Of a stretch of 64,000 nt of DNA, positions 28,278 to 37,542 are shown in pieces. The stretch comes from an uncultured Ellagibacter sp. GTDB taxonomy: Bacteria; Actinomycetota; Coriobacteriia; Coriobacteriales; Eggerthellaceae. How positions within the stretch are numbered: position 1 is the first letter of the stretch; each line of letters begins with the position of its first letter. The position numbers were made by a program, and so were the translations under genes. The DNA is taken from positions 5,786-69,785 of the forward strand of contig NZ_CAKUAL010000002.1 in NCBI RefSeq assembly GCF_934636505.1. Reading direction: 5' to 3'. The notes under the pieces are model-generated. The model did no database searches and was not told the DNA's origin. It was given only the letters and a program-made list of their open reading frames with translations.

Positions 28278-29243
28278 ATGAACATCGAGCATCTGCGTGA
28301 ATTCGAATACCTCGCCGAGAACCTGAGCTTCCGCGATACTGCGCGCCATTTCTTCGTGAGCCCGTCTGTTATCAGCCGCCATATTTCGGCTATGGAAGAC
28401 GAGCTCGGCACCAAGCTCTTCATCCGCTCGAAACAGTCGGTCGCCATCACCGAGGCCGGAACCGTTTTCCTTGACCGATCGAAGGCCATCCTTTCCGAAT
28501 ACAACGCCGCCCTTGCCGAGATGTCGCGCCTCGACGAAGGCGGAAAACCCGTGGTGCGTTTGGGCTATCTGCACAATGCGGCGCGCCCGTTCATCCTGCA
28601 ATTCACGTCGTATCTGAAGGAGCATTACCCGGAAATCGAGATCGAGTTCAAAGGCATGCCGTACAAGATGCTCTATACCGCGCTCGATGACAACAGGGCC
28701 GATCTCAACATCATGCTCAACGTGTATTCGCCCCACCAGCAGCGCTATGAGCTCGCGACCATGTATCGCGATCAGTTCTGCGTGGTCGTCCGGGCGAACA
28801 GCCGGCTTGCGCGAGATTGCGCCGACGGCATCGAGCTTTCTCGTCTTGTGGGCCTTGACCTGCTCCTTCCAAGCGAGAAGGATTTCCCGGGCTTGCAGGA
28901 GCGGATGCGAAAGGTGCTCGAAACCGAGCCTTCCCTTCTAATGGAGCGCGCTCGCAGCTTCCGCGACGTCGACTCGATGTACATCCAGGTGGAAACGTCC
29001 AACAGCGTCGGCATTTCCACAAGCGCGAACTGGGCATACGGCTCGAGCAAGGTGGTGTATCTCCCCATCAAGGGCGTCGATGCCGGCATCGACGTGAACG
29101 CCTACATCGGCCGCTCGCTTTCGGGCCGCACACTCACTGCGTGCAAAGAGGCGCTTGCGAGCTGTCAGGCCTATCTTGAAGATTTCTCCGTGCTCGAGAA
29201 CGCTCGCGTGCAATGGCGGGCACGAGTGAGCGCGCTCTACTAA
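28278..29243 (+). CDS. LysR-family transcriptional regulator
   Basis: 321 residues from ATG 28278 with GGAAAGG upstream. The N-terminal winged helix is typical: MNIEHLREFEYLAENLSF, then FFVSPSVISRHISAMEDELG and LFIRSKQSVAITEAG. A periplasmic-binding-like effector domain follows (about 90-310). The recognition helix reads SVISRH, where SxLSxxI is more usual. No divergently transcribed target gene adjoins it; the preceding gene is the tRNA and the following spacer ends in a terminator. The ligand is unknown. Confidence 0.88.
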   Translation: MNIEHLREFEYLAENLSFRDTARHFFVSPSVISRHISAMEDELGTKLFIRSKQSVAITEAGTVFLDRSKAILSEYNAALAEMSRLDEGGKPVVRLGYLHNAARPFILQFTSYLKEHYPEIEIEFKGMPYKMLYTALDDNRADLNIMLNVYSPHQQRYELATMYRDQFCVVVRANSRLARDCADGIELSRLVGLDLLLPSEKDFPGLQERMRKVLETEPSLLMERARSFRDVDSMYIQVETSNSVGISTSANWAYGSSKVVYLPIKGVDAGIDVNAYIGRSLSGRTLTACKEALASCQAYLEDFSVLENARVQWRARVSALY

Positions 29244-29452
29244 GCTGGCTGTTGCGCAATCGCAAACGGGGTTGTTCCGCATATTGCAACAACGCTTGCG
29301 GAATGCGAATCACCAGGTCGGCGGGAAGACGCATACAATCATCCCAGTGAGAAACATCCGACGGTGTTATCCCCTCCTTACAAAGCTGTCGGTTGCACTC
29401 CCTTATCCCCTTTGGCTCGCCGCCCTCTCCAATCCTGTCGGCGAGCTCCTTT

Positions 29453-29486
29453 AAGGAGCCGTTATCCCAAAAGCGGCTCCTTTTTC
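29453..29486 (+). terminator. Terminator downstream of the LysR gene
   Basis: AAGGAGCCG (29453-29461) and CGGCTCCTT (29474-29482), ending in TTTTTCTTT. It lies 115 bases before the MurT-GatD start. I see nothing else defined in 29244-29602. Confidence 0.85.
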
Positions 29487-29602
29487 TTTGGTTTCTCCGC
29501 GCACTTGGGCGCTGTCGCGCAAAGCCGTTGTACCCTTTTATCGGTACTATTCGATTGCGGGCATATAGCCCGAGAGGTTCGCCGCGTTTGCGAGGAGTGT
29601 CC

Positions 29603-31993
29603 ATGTCCATTAGATTTGCCGCAGCTCAAGCCGTAAGCTCCATCTCGACGTGGGGCTTGAAGCACGTGTTCCGCCGGCCAGCGGCAAACTTCCCAGGGAA
29701 GATCGCGCTCTATGTGGACCCGCGTTTGCTCGCGAACCTGCGGGGGAAGCTTGCCCGCGGGTCGATCATGGTGGTGGGCACCAACGGGAAGACCACGGTG
29801 ACCAACTTGCTCGCCGATGTCCTCGAAGGCTCGGGCGCCCGCGTGGTGTGCAACCGGACGGGCGCGAACCTCGATTCCGGCGTATCGACAGCGCTTCTTC
29901 ACGCGAAAAAGGCGGACTGGGGCGTGTTCGAGTCCGACGAGCTGTGGTTGAAGAAGATGACGCCGCAGCTCAAGCCGACTTACGTGCTGCTTCTGAACCT
30001 GTTCCGCGACCAGCTCGACCGTTGTGGCGAAATCGATCGCATCCAGGACAGCATCGTCGAAGCGCTTGCCGCCTCACCTGAGACCATCCTCGTTTTCAAC
30101 GCCGACGACCCCTTGTGCGCCACCATCGCCAAGCGCGCCTCTGAGCAGCCCGGGCGCGAGCGGACGCGCCAGATTGCGTTCGGGGTGGGCGAGAGCATGG
30201 GCCTTGCGCAGAACACGGTCTCCGACGCCACGATGTGCCAGCTGTGCTCGTCGATGTTCGAGTACAACTTCCGCCAATACGGCCAGCTGGGAGCTTGGCA
30301 TTGCCCGACGTGCGGCTTCTCCCGCCCCGCGCTCGATTTCGCGGCGCAAAACGTGGAACTTGGCGAGCGCGAGCTTTCCTTCGACATCGCCAGCCCGCAG
30401 CCGAACGCGGGCGAGTCCGCACCTGCAAGGCCGATCCGCGCGGCATTCAGCGGTGCCTACATGGTGTACAACCTGCTCGCGGTGGGCGTCGCGGCCGACC
30501 TTGTGGGCTGCGGAAACGACGCGATCCAGGCTGCCATCGAGTCCTTCGACCCGAAGAACGGCCGTCTGCAGCACTACTCCGTCGAAGGGCGAAGCGTCCT
30601 GCTCAACCTCGCGAAGAACCCCACGGGCTTCAACCAGAACCTCAAGATCATCGAGAAGGACGCTTCTCCTAAGACGGTCGCCTTCTTCATCAACGACAAA
30701 GAGGCCGACGGCCACGACATCTCGTGGCTGTGGGACATCGACTTCGAGGAGCTTTCGCGCCAGGAGGGTTGCGTCGTGTTCGCCGGGGGCATCCGCGGCA
30801 ACGACATGCAGGTGCGCCTGAAGTACGCGGGTATTCCTTCCAAGGTGGTGAAAAACACGCAGGAATTCCTCGACGAGCTGGCGAAACTTCCGTGCGAAAT
30901 GAATGCTTACGCCATCGCGAACTACACGGCGCTGCCAAGCGTGAAGTCCGCTCTCGATGCTGTGGAAAGCGAAGCTGGCGACCTTGCGAACTGCGAGGCT
31001 GGCGACTCTGTGCGGGCCGACGGCGGGTCGTCTTCGAACGCGGATGCTCCTTCGTCTATCATTACGGCAGCTCCTGAGCCTGCGCGGGGGGCTCCGCGCG
31101 CAGTTCCGCAGCGAAGCGAGGACTGTTTGAGCACGGAGTCCCCCGCGCGGGATCAGGAGCGAACGGGGTCTAATGAGCGACTGGGCGCGGCAGAACCCGC
31201 CGAGATGGGAGAGTCCCCCGCGCGGGGTCAGAAGGGGACTACCCCCATCGTGATCGCCCACATGTTCCCCGACCTGCTGAACCTCTACGGCGACGGTGGC
31301 AACGTGCGCATCTTGAGCGAGCGCCTTGCATGGCGCGGGATTCCCGTCCAGGTGAAGCGCGTCGAATATGGCGAATCCGTCGATCTTGGCGACGTCGACC
31401 TGGTGTTTCTCGGCGGCGGCCCCGACCGTGAGCAGAAGCTTGCGTCGGCGGAGCTCATGCGCATGAAAGACGAGCTCGCCGCGTACGTGGAAGAGGACGG
31501 GCCGGTGCTTGCCATCTGCGGCGGGTATCAGATTCTCGGCAAGACTTGGCTGCTCGGCGATGAGGAAGTTCCCGGGCTCGACATCGTCGGCATCGAGACG
31601 CGCCGCCCCGGCACGTCCGCCGACCGCCTTATCGACAACATCGTGCTCTCCTCGCCGCTCGCGACGCATCCGGTGGTGGGATACGAGAACCACGCGGGCA
31701 GAACGTACCTCGCGGAAGGGGTGAAGCCTTTCGGTGCGGTGGTTTCCTCGGTTGGGCACGGCAACAACGACGCGGACAAGGCTGACGGCGCGCTTTATCG
31801 CAAGGTTCTCGGCACTTATCTCCACGGTCCGCTGCTTTCGAAGAATCCGGAAATCGCCGACTGGCTTTTGGCCGCCGCATGCGAGCGCCATGCCGGGCGA
31901 ACGGGTGAAAGCGTGCCCGCGCTTGCCCAGCTCGACGACGCAGAGGAGCTGGCGGCGAACGCGTTCATGGCGGAGAGGGTCGGGGCGAAGTAG
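29603..31993 (+). CDS. Fused lipid II isoglutaminyl synthase (MurT-GatD)
   Basis: 796 residues from ATG 29603 (GAGGAG 6 bases upstream). Residues 1-450 are MurT: P-loop VVGTNGKTTVTN with Lys63, a four-cysteine ribbon (Cys212, 215, 234, 237; CQLC and CPTC) typical of MurT, and the DUF1727 end. Residues 555-796 are GatD: IAHMFPDLLNLYGDGGNVR, nucleophile Cys639 (AICGGYQILG) and the YLHGPLL histidine. The enzyme amidates the alpha-carboxyl of D-Glu in lipid II with ammonia from glutamine. The two are usually separate adjacent genes. Here a linker of about 100 residues joins them and contains palindromic DNA element C. Confidence 0.92.
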   Translation: MSIRFAAAQAVSSISTWGLKHVFRRPAANFPGKIALYVDPRLLANLRGKLARGSIMVVGTNGKTTVTNLLADVLEGSGARVVCNRTGANLDSGVSTALLHAKKADWGVFESDELWLKKMTPQLKPTYVLLLNLFRDQLDRCGEIDRIQDSIVEALAASPETILVFNADDPLCATIAKRASEQPGRERTRQIAFGVGESMGLAQNTVSDATMCQLCSSMFEYNFRQYGQLGAWHCPTCGFSRPALDFAAQNVELGERELSFDIASPQPNAGESAPARPIRAAFSGAYMVYNLLAVGVAADLVGCGNDAIQAAIESFDPKNGRLQHYSVEGRSVLLNLAKNPTGFNQNLKIIEKDASPKTVAFFINDKEADGHDISWLWDIDFEELSRQEGCVVFAGGIRGNDMQVRLKYAGIPSKVVKNTQEFLDELAKLPCEMNAYAIANYTALPSVKSALDAVESEAGDLANCEAGDSVRADGGSSSNADAPSSIITAAPEPARGAPRAVPQRSEDCLSTESPARDQERTGSNERLGAAEPAEMGESPARGQKGTTPIVIAHMFPDLLNLYGDGGNVRILSERLAWRGIPVQVKRVEYGESVDLGDVDLVFLGGGPDREQKLASAELMRMKDELAAYVEEDGPVLAICGGYQILGKTWLLGDEEVPGLDIVGIETRRPGTSADRLIDNIVLSSPLATHPVVGYENHAGRTYLAEGVKPFGAVVSSVGHGNNDADKADGALYRKVLGTYLHGPLLSKNPEIADWLLAAACERHAGRTGESVPALAQLDDAEELAANAFMAERVGAK
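31082..31148. repeat. Palindromic intragenic element, copy C
   Basis: Arms GCGCGGGGGGCTCCG (31082-31096) and CGGAGTCCCCCGCGC (31134-31148) pair with one mismatch. The centre contains AGTTCCGCAGCGAAGCGAGG and continues ACTGTTTGAGC. This is the reverse complement of the centre of copy A with only a few changes. A further AGTCCCC/GGGGACT palindrome sits at 31212-31240, preceded by a second copy of the right-arm sequence. Confidence 0.75.
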
Positions 31994-32099
31994 GCTTTCG
32001 CTCCGCGCGTTCGACCTGCAAAACAGGGAAGCGAAGCTCCAAGTTGTAGGTTTTCAGTGGGCGTCCTGCGGCTATTTGCCAGAATTGGGGCATCCTCGC

Positions 32100-32128
32100 T
32101 TGTCAATAATTAAGGCAGTCGGCAAAAT
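32100..32128 (+). promoter_or_regulatory. Promoter of the LCP gene, probably leaderless
   Basis: TTGTCA (32100-32105), 17 bases, CAAAAT (32123-32128). The start codon at 32138 lies nine bases after the -10 and no Shine-Dalgarno sequence precedes it. Confidence 0.45.
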
Positions 32129-32137
32129 CTATTTGAC

Positions 32138-33661
32138 ATGAGAAGAAATAAGAAAAAATCCCCCAACGCCGTCGGGCAGCACGGTCAGCACACGATGGAC
32201 GCCCAAGCGTCCGCGAGCTTCGACCAAAAGTCCCCGACGCCCCACGCCTCCCATGCGGCGGCGTCCTTTGGTGACGGCGAAAACCTCGCCCCTGCGCAGA
32301 ATCCCTACTCGCGTCGCGTGACGCAGGCGGAATACACCAAGAAGCGCAAGAGCAAGAAGCGCAAGAAGATCGTGCTTGCGGTGTGCATCGCCCTTCTGGC
32401 GGTGGTGCTCGGAGGAGTCGGCGCCGCGTTCGCCTATATCAACACCATCAACGCCAATCTCAACGAAGGCGTCGACGACGATCTTCGCGATGCGCTCGTC
32501 GACACGAAGTACGCCGGCGACCCGTTCTACATGCTGCTCATGGGCACTGACGGCTCGGAGGAGCGCTCGGAGTCGGCCGAGTACGCGGGCGATCAGTTTC
32601 GCTCCGACAGCATGATCCTCGCGCGCATCGACCCGCAGAACAAGCAGGTCACCATGGTGTCGCTCCATCGCGATACGCTCATCGACATGGGCACGAACGG
32701 CAAGCAGAAGCTCAACGCGGCGCACTCGATCGGCGGCGCGGCATACACGATTGAGGTCGTTTCGAAGTTCGCAGGCGTTCCCATCTCGCATTATGCGGAA
32801 ATCGACTTCGACGGCTTCAAGGAAGCGGTCGACGCGCTCGGCGGTGTGGAAGTCGACGTCCCGATGGAGATCAACGACGAGGATGCGGGCGGTCATCTCG
32901 ACGCCGGCTTGCAGACCCTCAACGGCGACCAGGCGCTCATCCTGTGCCGCGCGCGCCATGCGTACGACGCCTACGGCGACGGCGACCGTTATCGCGCCGC
33001 CAACCAGCGCCTCGTGCTTTCCGCTGTCGCGAAGAAGATCCTCTCCTCCGACCCGATCACCATGGCGAACACGATCCAGGCGCTCTCCAAGTACATCACG
33101 ACCGACTTCAACGTGACCGACATCATCTCGCTCGCGTCGAGCATGCAAGGGCTCAACACCGACACCGGCATCTACTCGGCAATGGAGCCCACCACCTCGA
33201 AGCTCGTTAACGGCACCTGGTACGAATACGTGAACGAAAAAGAGTGGCAAACCATGATGCAGCGCGTCGACCAGGGCCTTCCACCGACTACCGAGGACGT
33301 GATCGACGAGAAGAACGGCACGGTGCTCGCCAGCACGGGCGACAAGGCGGGTGCAACCTCTAACACGTCTTCCACCACGACCGCAACCAGGTCGGGCAAG
33401 GTGACCGTGAAGAACGGCGCGAACATCGATGGGGCCGCTGCCACTGCCGCCACGAAGATCGAGAAGCTTGGCTACACCACCGAGACCGGCAACGCGAGCT
33501 CCTCGTTCTCGACGACGGTCGTCGTGTACACCAACGACAGCCAAAAGGAAGCGGCTGAGGAAATCGTGAAGCAAATCGGCAACGGCGTCGCGACCAAGAA
33601 TGACGGGCGTTACACGTTCTCAACCGACTTCCTCGTGGTCATCGGCTCGGATTGGAAATAG
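32138..33661 (+). CDS. LytR-CpsA-Psr (LCP) family cell-wall glycopolymer ligase
   Basis: 507 residues. A cytoplasmic tail of about 80 residues rich in K/Q/S ends in KKRKSKKRKK, then a membrane span (about 84-106). The extracellular LCP domain (about 125-290) contains MLLMGTDGSE, SDSMILARID and VSLHRDTLID, with the conserved Arg/Asp residues that hold the polyprenyl pyrophosphate. A Thr/Ser-rich spacer and a LytR_C-type C-terminal domain (about 410-507, VTVKNGANIDG onward) follow. LCP enzymes attach teichoic acid-like polymers to peptidoglycan. Its placement beside MurT-GatD suggests a small cell-wall neighbourhood. Confidence 0.92.
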   Translation: MRRNKKKSPNAVGQHGQHTMDAQASASFDQKSPTPHASHAAASFGDGENLAPAQNPYSRRVTQAEYTKKRKSKKRKKIVLAVCIALLAVVLGGVGAAFAYINTINANLNEGVDDDLRDALVDTKYAGDPFYMLLMGTDGSEERSESAEYAGDQFRSDSMILARIDPQNKQVTMVSLHRDTLIDMGTNGKQKLNAAHSIGGAAYTIEVVSKFAGVPISHYAEIDFDGFKEAVDALGGVEVDVPMEINDEDAGGHLDAGLQTLNGDQALILCRARHAYDAYGDGDRYRAANQRLVLSAVAKKILSSDPITMANTIQALSKYITTDFNVTDIISLASSMQGLNTDTGIYSAMEPTTSKLVNGTWYEYVNEKEWQTMMQRVDQGLPPTTEDVIDEKNGTVLASTGDKAGATSNTSSTTTATRSGKVTVKNGANIDGAAATAATKIEKLGYTTETGNASSSFSTTVVVYTNDSQKEAAEEIVKQIGNGVATKNDGRYTFSTDFLVVIGSDWK

Positions 33662-33700
33662 CGCCTGCGCGCTTGCGGGCGCAGGGAGAATGGATGGAAC

Positions 33701-33736
33701 ACGCGCGGCCGGCGCATTGCGGGCCGCGCGTTTTTT
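33701..33736 (+). terminator. Terminator of the LCP gene
   Basis: ACGCGCGGCC (33701-33710) with GGCCGCGCGT (33722-33731), then six T. Confidence 0.9.
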
Positions 33737-33752
33737 ATGGGAAGGGGTGCGG

Positions 33753-34232
33753 ATGAAGTTCACGGTCATCGCGGTGGGGAAGCTCAAGGAGCGCTTTTGG
33801 ACGGAAGCGTGCGCGGAGTACCTCAAGCGCTTGCAGCCGTATGCGAAGACGGAGGTGCGCGAAATCGCCGACGTGGACCCGCGACGTGCGGGAGGTATCG
33901 AGGGCGCGCGCGATAAAGAGGGCGCGGCGATTTGCGCGGAGCTCGACAAGCTGGGCCCGGACGTTCATGTGGCGCTTCTGGCGATCGATGGCAAGGAACG
34001 CTCGAGCGTGGGCATCTCCCAGCGAATCGATTCGCTGGCGCTTGCGGGGAAGAGCAGCTTTGCGTTTGTCATCGGCGGGTCGGACGGCGTGAGCGCGGAA
34101 GTGCGCGCTCGGGCTGATGAGCTGCTGTCGTTCGGTCCGATCACCCTGCCTCACAACTTGGCGCGCGTCGTGCTCTTGGAGCAGCTCTACCGCGCGCAGA
34201 AGATCTCGCACGGCGAGCCCTACCACAAGTAG
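33753..34232 (+). CDS. rlmH: 23S rRNA pseudouridine-1915 N3-methyltransferase
   Basis: 159 residues, exactly the family length, from ATG 33753 (GAAGGGG upstream). The SPOUT fold with its trefoil knot shows LLAIDGKERSS, FVIGGSDGVS (S-adenosylmethionine loop) and the C-terminal LARVVLLEQLYRAQKIS ending GEPYHK. It methylates pseudouridine 1915 in helix 69 of 23S rRNA on assembled ribosomes. The 3' end, including the stop codon, is imperfectly duplicated downstream. Confidence 0.96.
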   Translation: MKFTVIAVGKLKERFWTEACAEYLKRLQPYAKTEVREIADVDPRRAGGIEGARDKEGAAICAELDKLGPDVHVALLAIDGKERSSVGISQRIDSLALAGKSSFAFVIGGSDGVSAEVRARADELLSFGPITLPHNLARVVLLEQLYRAQKISHGEPYHK

Positions 34233-34314
34233 ACGGCCAGCCGCGGAAGGCGGCCAGCCACGGGAGAGCAGCCTACCACAAGAAGACGACTGGCCGCGGG
34301 GAAGGCAGCCAGCC
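34219..34314 (+). repeat. Imperfect direct duplication of the rlmH 3' end
   Basis: A segment of about 42 bases beginning CCTACCACAAG occurs at 34219-34259, including the rlmH stop, and again at 34272-34314 with changes. AGACGGC (34231) and GCCGTCT (34312) also make an inverted repeat spanning both copies, which might help end transcription. Confidence 0.5.
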
Positions 34315-34356
34315 GTCTATCGAGTTCGTGTCCCGCGCTCTGCGTGAGCTGTTCGC

Positions 34357-36588
34357 CTATGCGAGCAGCCCCTTGCCCGCACCGGAAACGACCGCCGATC
34401 GTGCGACCAGGTATGTCGACGCCAGATAGATTGCGTACACCGCAATTACCAGCGCAATACCAACGGCAAGCGTGCCTGCAACCGCCGAAGCGCCCCAAAT
34501 CGACAGGAGGTTCTTGTACAGAAGGCTGATCGCGCATGCCGAGTGGCACCCTGCCACTAGAAGCGGCGCCCCGAAGTAAATGCCGATCTGCGTGCGCAGG
34601 CTTCGCAGAACCATGCTCCTGTCGCATCCCAGCTGAGCGAGCAGGCGGTAGCGCGGGATGCTGTCCGCCACCTCGGAGAGCTGCTGGACGGAAAGAACCG
34701 CCGCCGTGGTCATGAGGAAAACGAACCCGATGTAGAGCGCCAGGTAAACCAAGAGAAGCTTAAGCCCCATGCTGTCGGCGATGATGCCCTCGCTCGTGTC
34801 GTAATATGACACCGGCCACGGGCGAGAGTCGTATGTCCAACCGGCTTCGGCGAGTTCCTCGCGCGGGGGAACCGACTTGCCGTACTCGGTTAAGAGGTCC
34901 TCCATGGCCTGCTGTTTTGAATCGCTGGCCAGGTTGACGTTGAGCTCGCTCAGATACGGCAGATCGCCCGCGGCGAACCTCTCGGCCGCCAACTCATCGG
35001 GAACCACCAGCACGGCGATGAGGCAGCTCATACTGCTCACCTGGAGCGACTGTGAAACCACCTGTCCGGATGCGGTTAGAGTATGCCCGTCGACGGTGAT
35101 GGTTCGCCCTTTCTGGCCAAGGGCCTTGGCGTACTCGGCCGATTTGTCGACCGTGTTGTCGACCAGATACTCGCCTGCGGCAAGTTCGATCGGCTTTTCG
35201 CCTGCAAGCTGTCGAGCAGCGTTGAACTGCGATAACGGCACGTACTGCACGCCTTCGTCAGCCATGCTGGAATTCTCGTCGGAGCCGATTTGCTCAAGCG
35301 TGAAGCCGCAAGCATCGGCAAGCTGCTTGTTCGTCAAGTCGCTCGCGAGCCACGTGTCCACCTGAGCCGAGCCGGTCACGCGTTCGTCCCAATCGGGAAT
35401 GAGCGATTTCAGATACGCGGCGGTGGAGCCGTCGCTCGCCTGCCATAGGTTGTGAACCTCGTCGTGCTCGGCCTCGGCTATCTTGATGGCGGTCGCCTTC
35501 TCCTCGTCACCGCCATACTTCTCGGCCGGCACCGCTTCCATATCGGAGGTGTCGAGCGACATGAGGCTCGCGCGAATAGATGCGTCGAACTGGGTGTTCT
35601 CTTCCAGTTGATCGGAGAACATCGACGCCAAGCTGAAGCCCGTCGAGAACACGACGATGCTGAAGAACAGAAGGACGCTCACGGCCCACAGCGACACGAA
35701 CGCGGTGTTCACCTTCGTCGCGATCTGGCGCATGGTGAACATGGCGAGACCCTTGAAGTAAACGCCCCGCAAACGCTGGATCAGCAGGATAAAGAACCCC
35801 GACGCCGACCAGAACAGGCCCAGCGTGCCGACGAGCATCAACACGGTTGCGATGCGGAAGTGTTCGCCGAAGTAGACCAGGCCATCGAGGTTGAGCTCGG
35901 AATACGCCTTCGCCAAAATCAGGCATGACAGCACGAACACAATCAGGCAGATGAGGGGGTTGCGCACGGGCATGCGCTCGCTGCGGGAGCGTGCCGAGAG
36001 CAGTGTGGCAAGTTTGCAGCGCGAAATCTGTATGGCGTTGAACAGGGCGACCACGACGAAGATAAGCGCGAAACAGCCCAGGGTCAGCTGCGCGGATCGG
36101 GCGCTGAACAGCAGATGGTAGTCGCCGATCGCCACGCCGATAAGGCCCGCCGTGGCGAAGGCAATCGCTTGCGAGATCAGAAAGCCAAGCCCCAAGCCCA
36201 CCACCAGCGCAAGCACGCCGACGATCAGCGTTTCCGTCAGGACTACCGAGGAAACCTGTCGCGGGCTCATGCCGAGCAAAAGGTAGGTGCCGAACTCCTT
36301 CTTGCGGGCTCGAACCACGAACCGGTTGGCGTACAGGACCAAAAAGCCCAAAACGACGGCGACGACTACGCTGAAATAGGTCATGATCTGGGCCAAGATA
36401 TCGAAAATGCTCGCACCAGATGCCAGGAAAACACCCTCGGCACCTTCTTGGGCTTCGAAAAGCACGCGCGAATCCCCGATAGCGTTGAAGGCGTAGAACA
36501 CCGCCACGCCCAAGGCCAGGGTAACGAAGTACACAGCGTAGTCGCGCACGCTGCGGCGCACGTTGCGCAAGGCGAGTTTCATCAACAT
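34357..36588 (-). CDS. Bce-type ABC transporter permease (FtsX-like)
   Basis: 743 residues. Ten spans in the BceB arrangement: an N-terminal span, a block of FtsX-like spans (about 55-150 and 195-300), a large extracellular domain of about 200 residues (about 330-570) and three C-terminal spans. BceB-type permeases recognise peptide antibiotics acting on the undecaprenyl cycle through the big external domain and also act as the sensor for the partner kinase. It starts 12 bases after the ATPase gene. The ATPase, kinase and response regulator genes precede it in the same direction. Confidence 0.9.
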   Translation of the reverse strand: MLMKLALRNVRRSVRDYAVYFVTLALGVAVFYAFNAIGDSRVLFEAQEGAEGVFLASGASIFDILAQIMTYFSVVVAVVLGFLVLYANRFVVRARKKEFGTYLLLGMSPRQVSSVVLTETLIVGVLALVVGLGLGFLISQAIAFATAGLIGVAIGDYHLLFSARSAQLTLGCFALIFVVVALFNAIQISRCKLATLLSARSRSERMPVRNPLICLIVFVLSCLILAKAYSELNLDGLVYFGEHFRIATVLMLVGTLGLFWSASGFFILLIQRLRGVYFKGLAMFTMRQIATKVNTAFVSLWAVSVLLFFSIVVFSTGFSLASMFSDQLEENTQFDASIRASLMSLDTSDMEAVPAEKYGGDEEKATAIKIAEAEHDEVHNLWQASDGSTAAYLKSLIPDWDERVTGSAQVDTWLASDLTNKQLADACGFTLEQIGSDENSSMADEGVQYVPLSQFNAARQLAGEKPIELAAGEYLVDNTVDKSAEYAKALGQKGRTITVDGHTLTASGQVVSQSLQVSSMSCLIAVLVVPDELAAERFAAGDLPYLSELNVNLASDSKQQAMEDLLTEYGKSVPPREELAEAGWTYDSRPWPVSYYDTSEGIIADSMGLKLLLVYLALYIGFVFLMTTAAVLSVQQLSEVADSIPRYRLLAQLGCDRSMVLRSLRTQIGIYFGAPLLVAGCHSACAISLLYKNLLSIWGASAVAGTLAVGIALVIAVYAIYLASTYLVARSAVVSGAGKGLLA

Positions 36589-36600
36589 GATGACCGCCGC

Positions 36601-37470
36601 CTAGTTGCCGAGTGCGGTGACGTGCGAGGCCACGAAACCGACTGCGGAGGATGTGCCCTGCTTGCCAGAGAGAAACGCCTGAACCTCGAGGATGTGCTGG
36701 TAGAAGTCGGTTCTGCTGCTATCGCCGCGGCGCAGCTCGTTGAACAGCTTGCCGTCCTTGATGAACAGGATGCGGTCGGCATACGATGCCGCGACCGCGT
36801 CGTGCGTGACCATCATGATGGTGGCGTGCAGCTTCGAGTTCAACACCTCGAGCGTCTCGAGGAGAACGGCCGCGTTGCGTGAGTCGAGCGCTCCCGTGGG
36901 CTCGTCGGCAAGAACTAACTTCGGATCGGCAACGATGGCGCGCGCCGCAGCTACGCGCTGGCGCTGGCCGCCCGACATCTGGCGCGGGTACTTCTGTAAA
37001 ACGTCCGTCACGCCCAGCAGAGTGGCGGTGCGCTCGACCTTCGTGCGGACGGCGTCGGCCTTCTCTCCTTTGATGGTGAGGGCCAAAGCGATGTTCTCGA
37101 AGCCGGTCAAGGTGTCGAGCAGGTTGGCGTCCTGGAAGATGAAGCCCAGGTCGTCGCGGCGGAACTTGGAGAGCTGGCGGCTGCGCAGCTGCGTGATGTC
37201 GAGCCCGTTCAAGACGATGTTTCCGCTGGTCACGGTATCGATAGTGGAGATGCAATTCAAAAGCGTGCTTTTGCCCGAGCCGGACGGGCCCATCACGCCG
37301 ACGAACTCGCCTTCGCAGATGTCGAACGACACGTCGTCAAGTGCGCGCGTGACGGCCTCGCGCGAGCCGTACACCTTCAAAACGTTGCGCACGGAGAGCA
37401 AAACCTTGCGGCTATCGGGCTGATTCGCATTCGCAATGCCTGCTGGAGGGGTTGCGGTAACCACAGACAT
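36601..37470 (-). CDS. Bce-type ABC transporter ATP-binding protein
   Basis: 289 residues from the ATG at 37470, preferred over 37506 because AAAGGA lies 7 bases upstream. Walker [14 protein letters not shown]-loop FIFQDANLL, signature MSGGQRQRVAAARA, Walker B LVLADEPTGALD and the H-loop MVTHD are all present. It is of the MacB/LolD/BceA group. A tail of about 45 residues after the core is unusual and unassigned. It powers the FtsX-like permease that follows. The gene begins 84 bases after the kinase, behind repeated response-regulator-type half sites. Confidence 0.94.
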   Translation of the reverse strand: MSVVTATPPAGIANANQPDSRKVLLSVRNVLKVYGSREAVTRALDDVSFDICEGEFVGVMGPSGSGKSTLLNCISTIDTVTSGNIVLNGLDITQLRSRQLSKFRRDDLGFIFQDANLLDTLTGFENIALALTIKGEKADAVRTKVERTATLLGVTDVLQKYPRQMSGGQRQRVAAARAIVADPKLVLADEPTGALDSRNAAVLLETLEVLNSKLHATIMMVTHDAVAASYADRILFIKDGKLFNELRRGDSSRTDFYQHILEVQAFLSGKQGTSSAVGFVASHVTALGN

Positions 37471-37542
37471 GGGGATTCCTTTCTCTTCGATTCGGCACAT
37501 CCCCATGATGCGACGAGCGCGAAAACGAAGCCATCGAAGGGC

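Noticed and set aside
29134..29610. A 158-codon minus-strand frame over the LysR end and the spacer
   Set aside because: A central part looks faintly protein-like, but it crosses the LysR gene end and a good plus-strand terminator, has no ribosome site, and matches no family I know.
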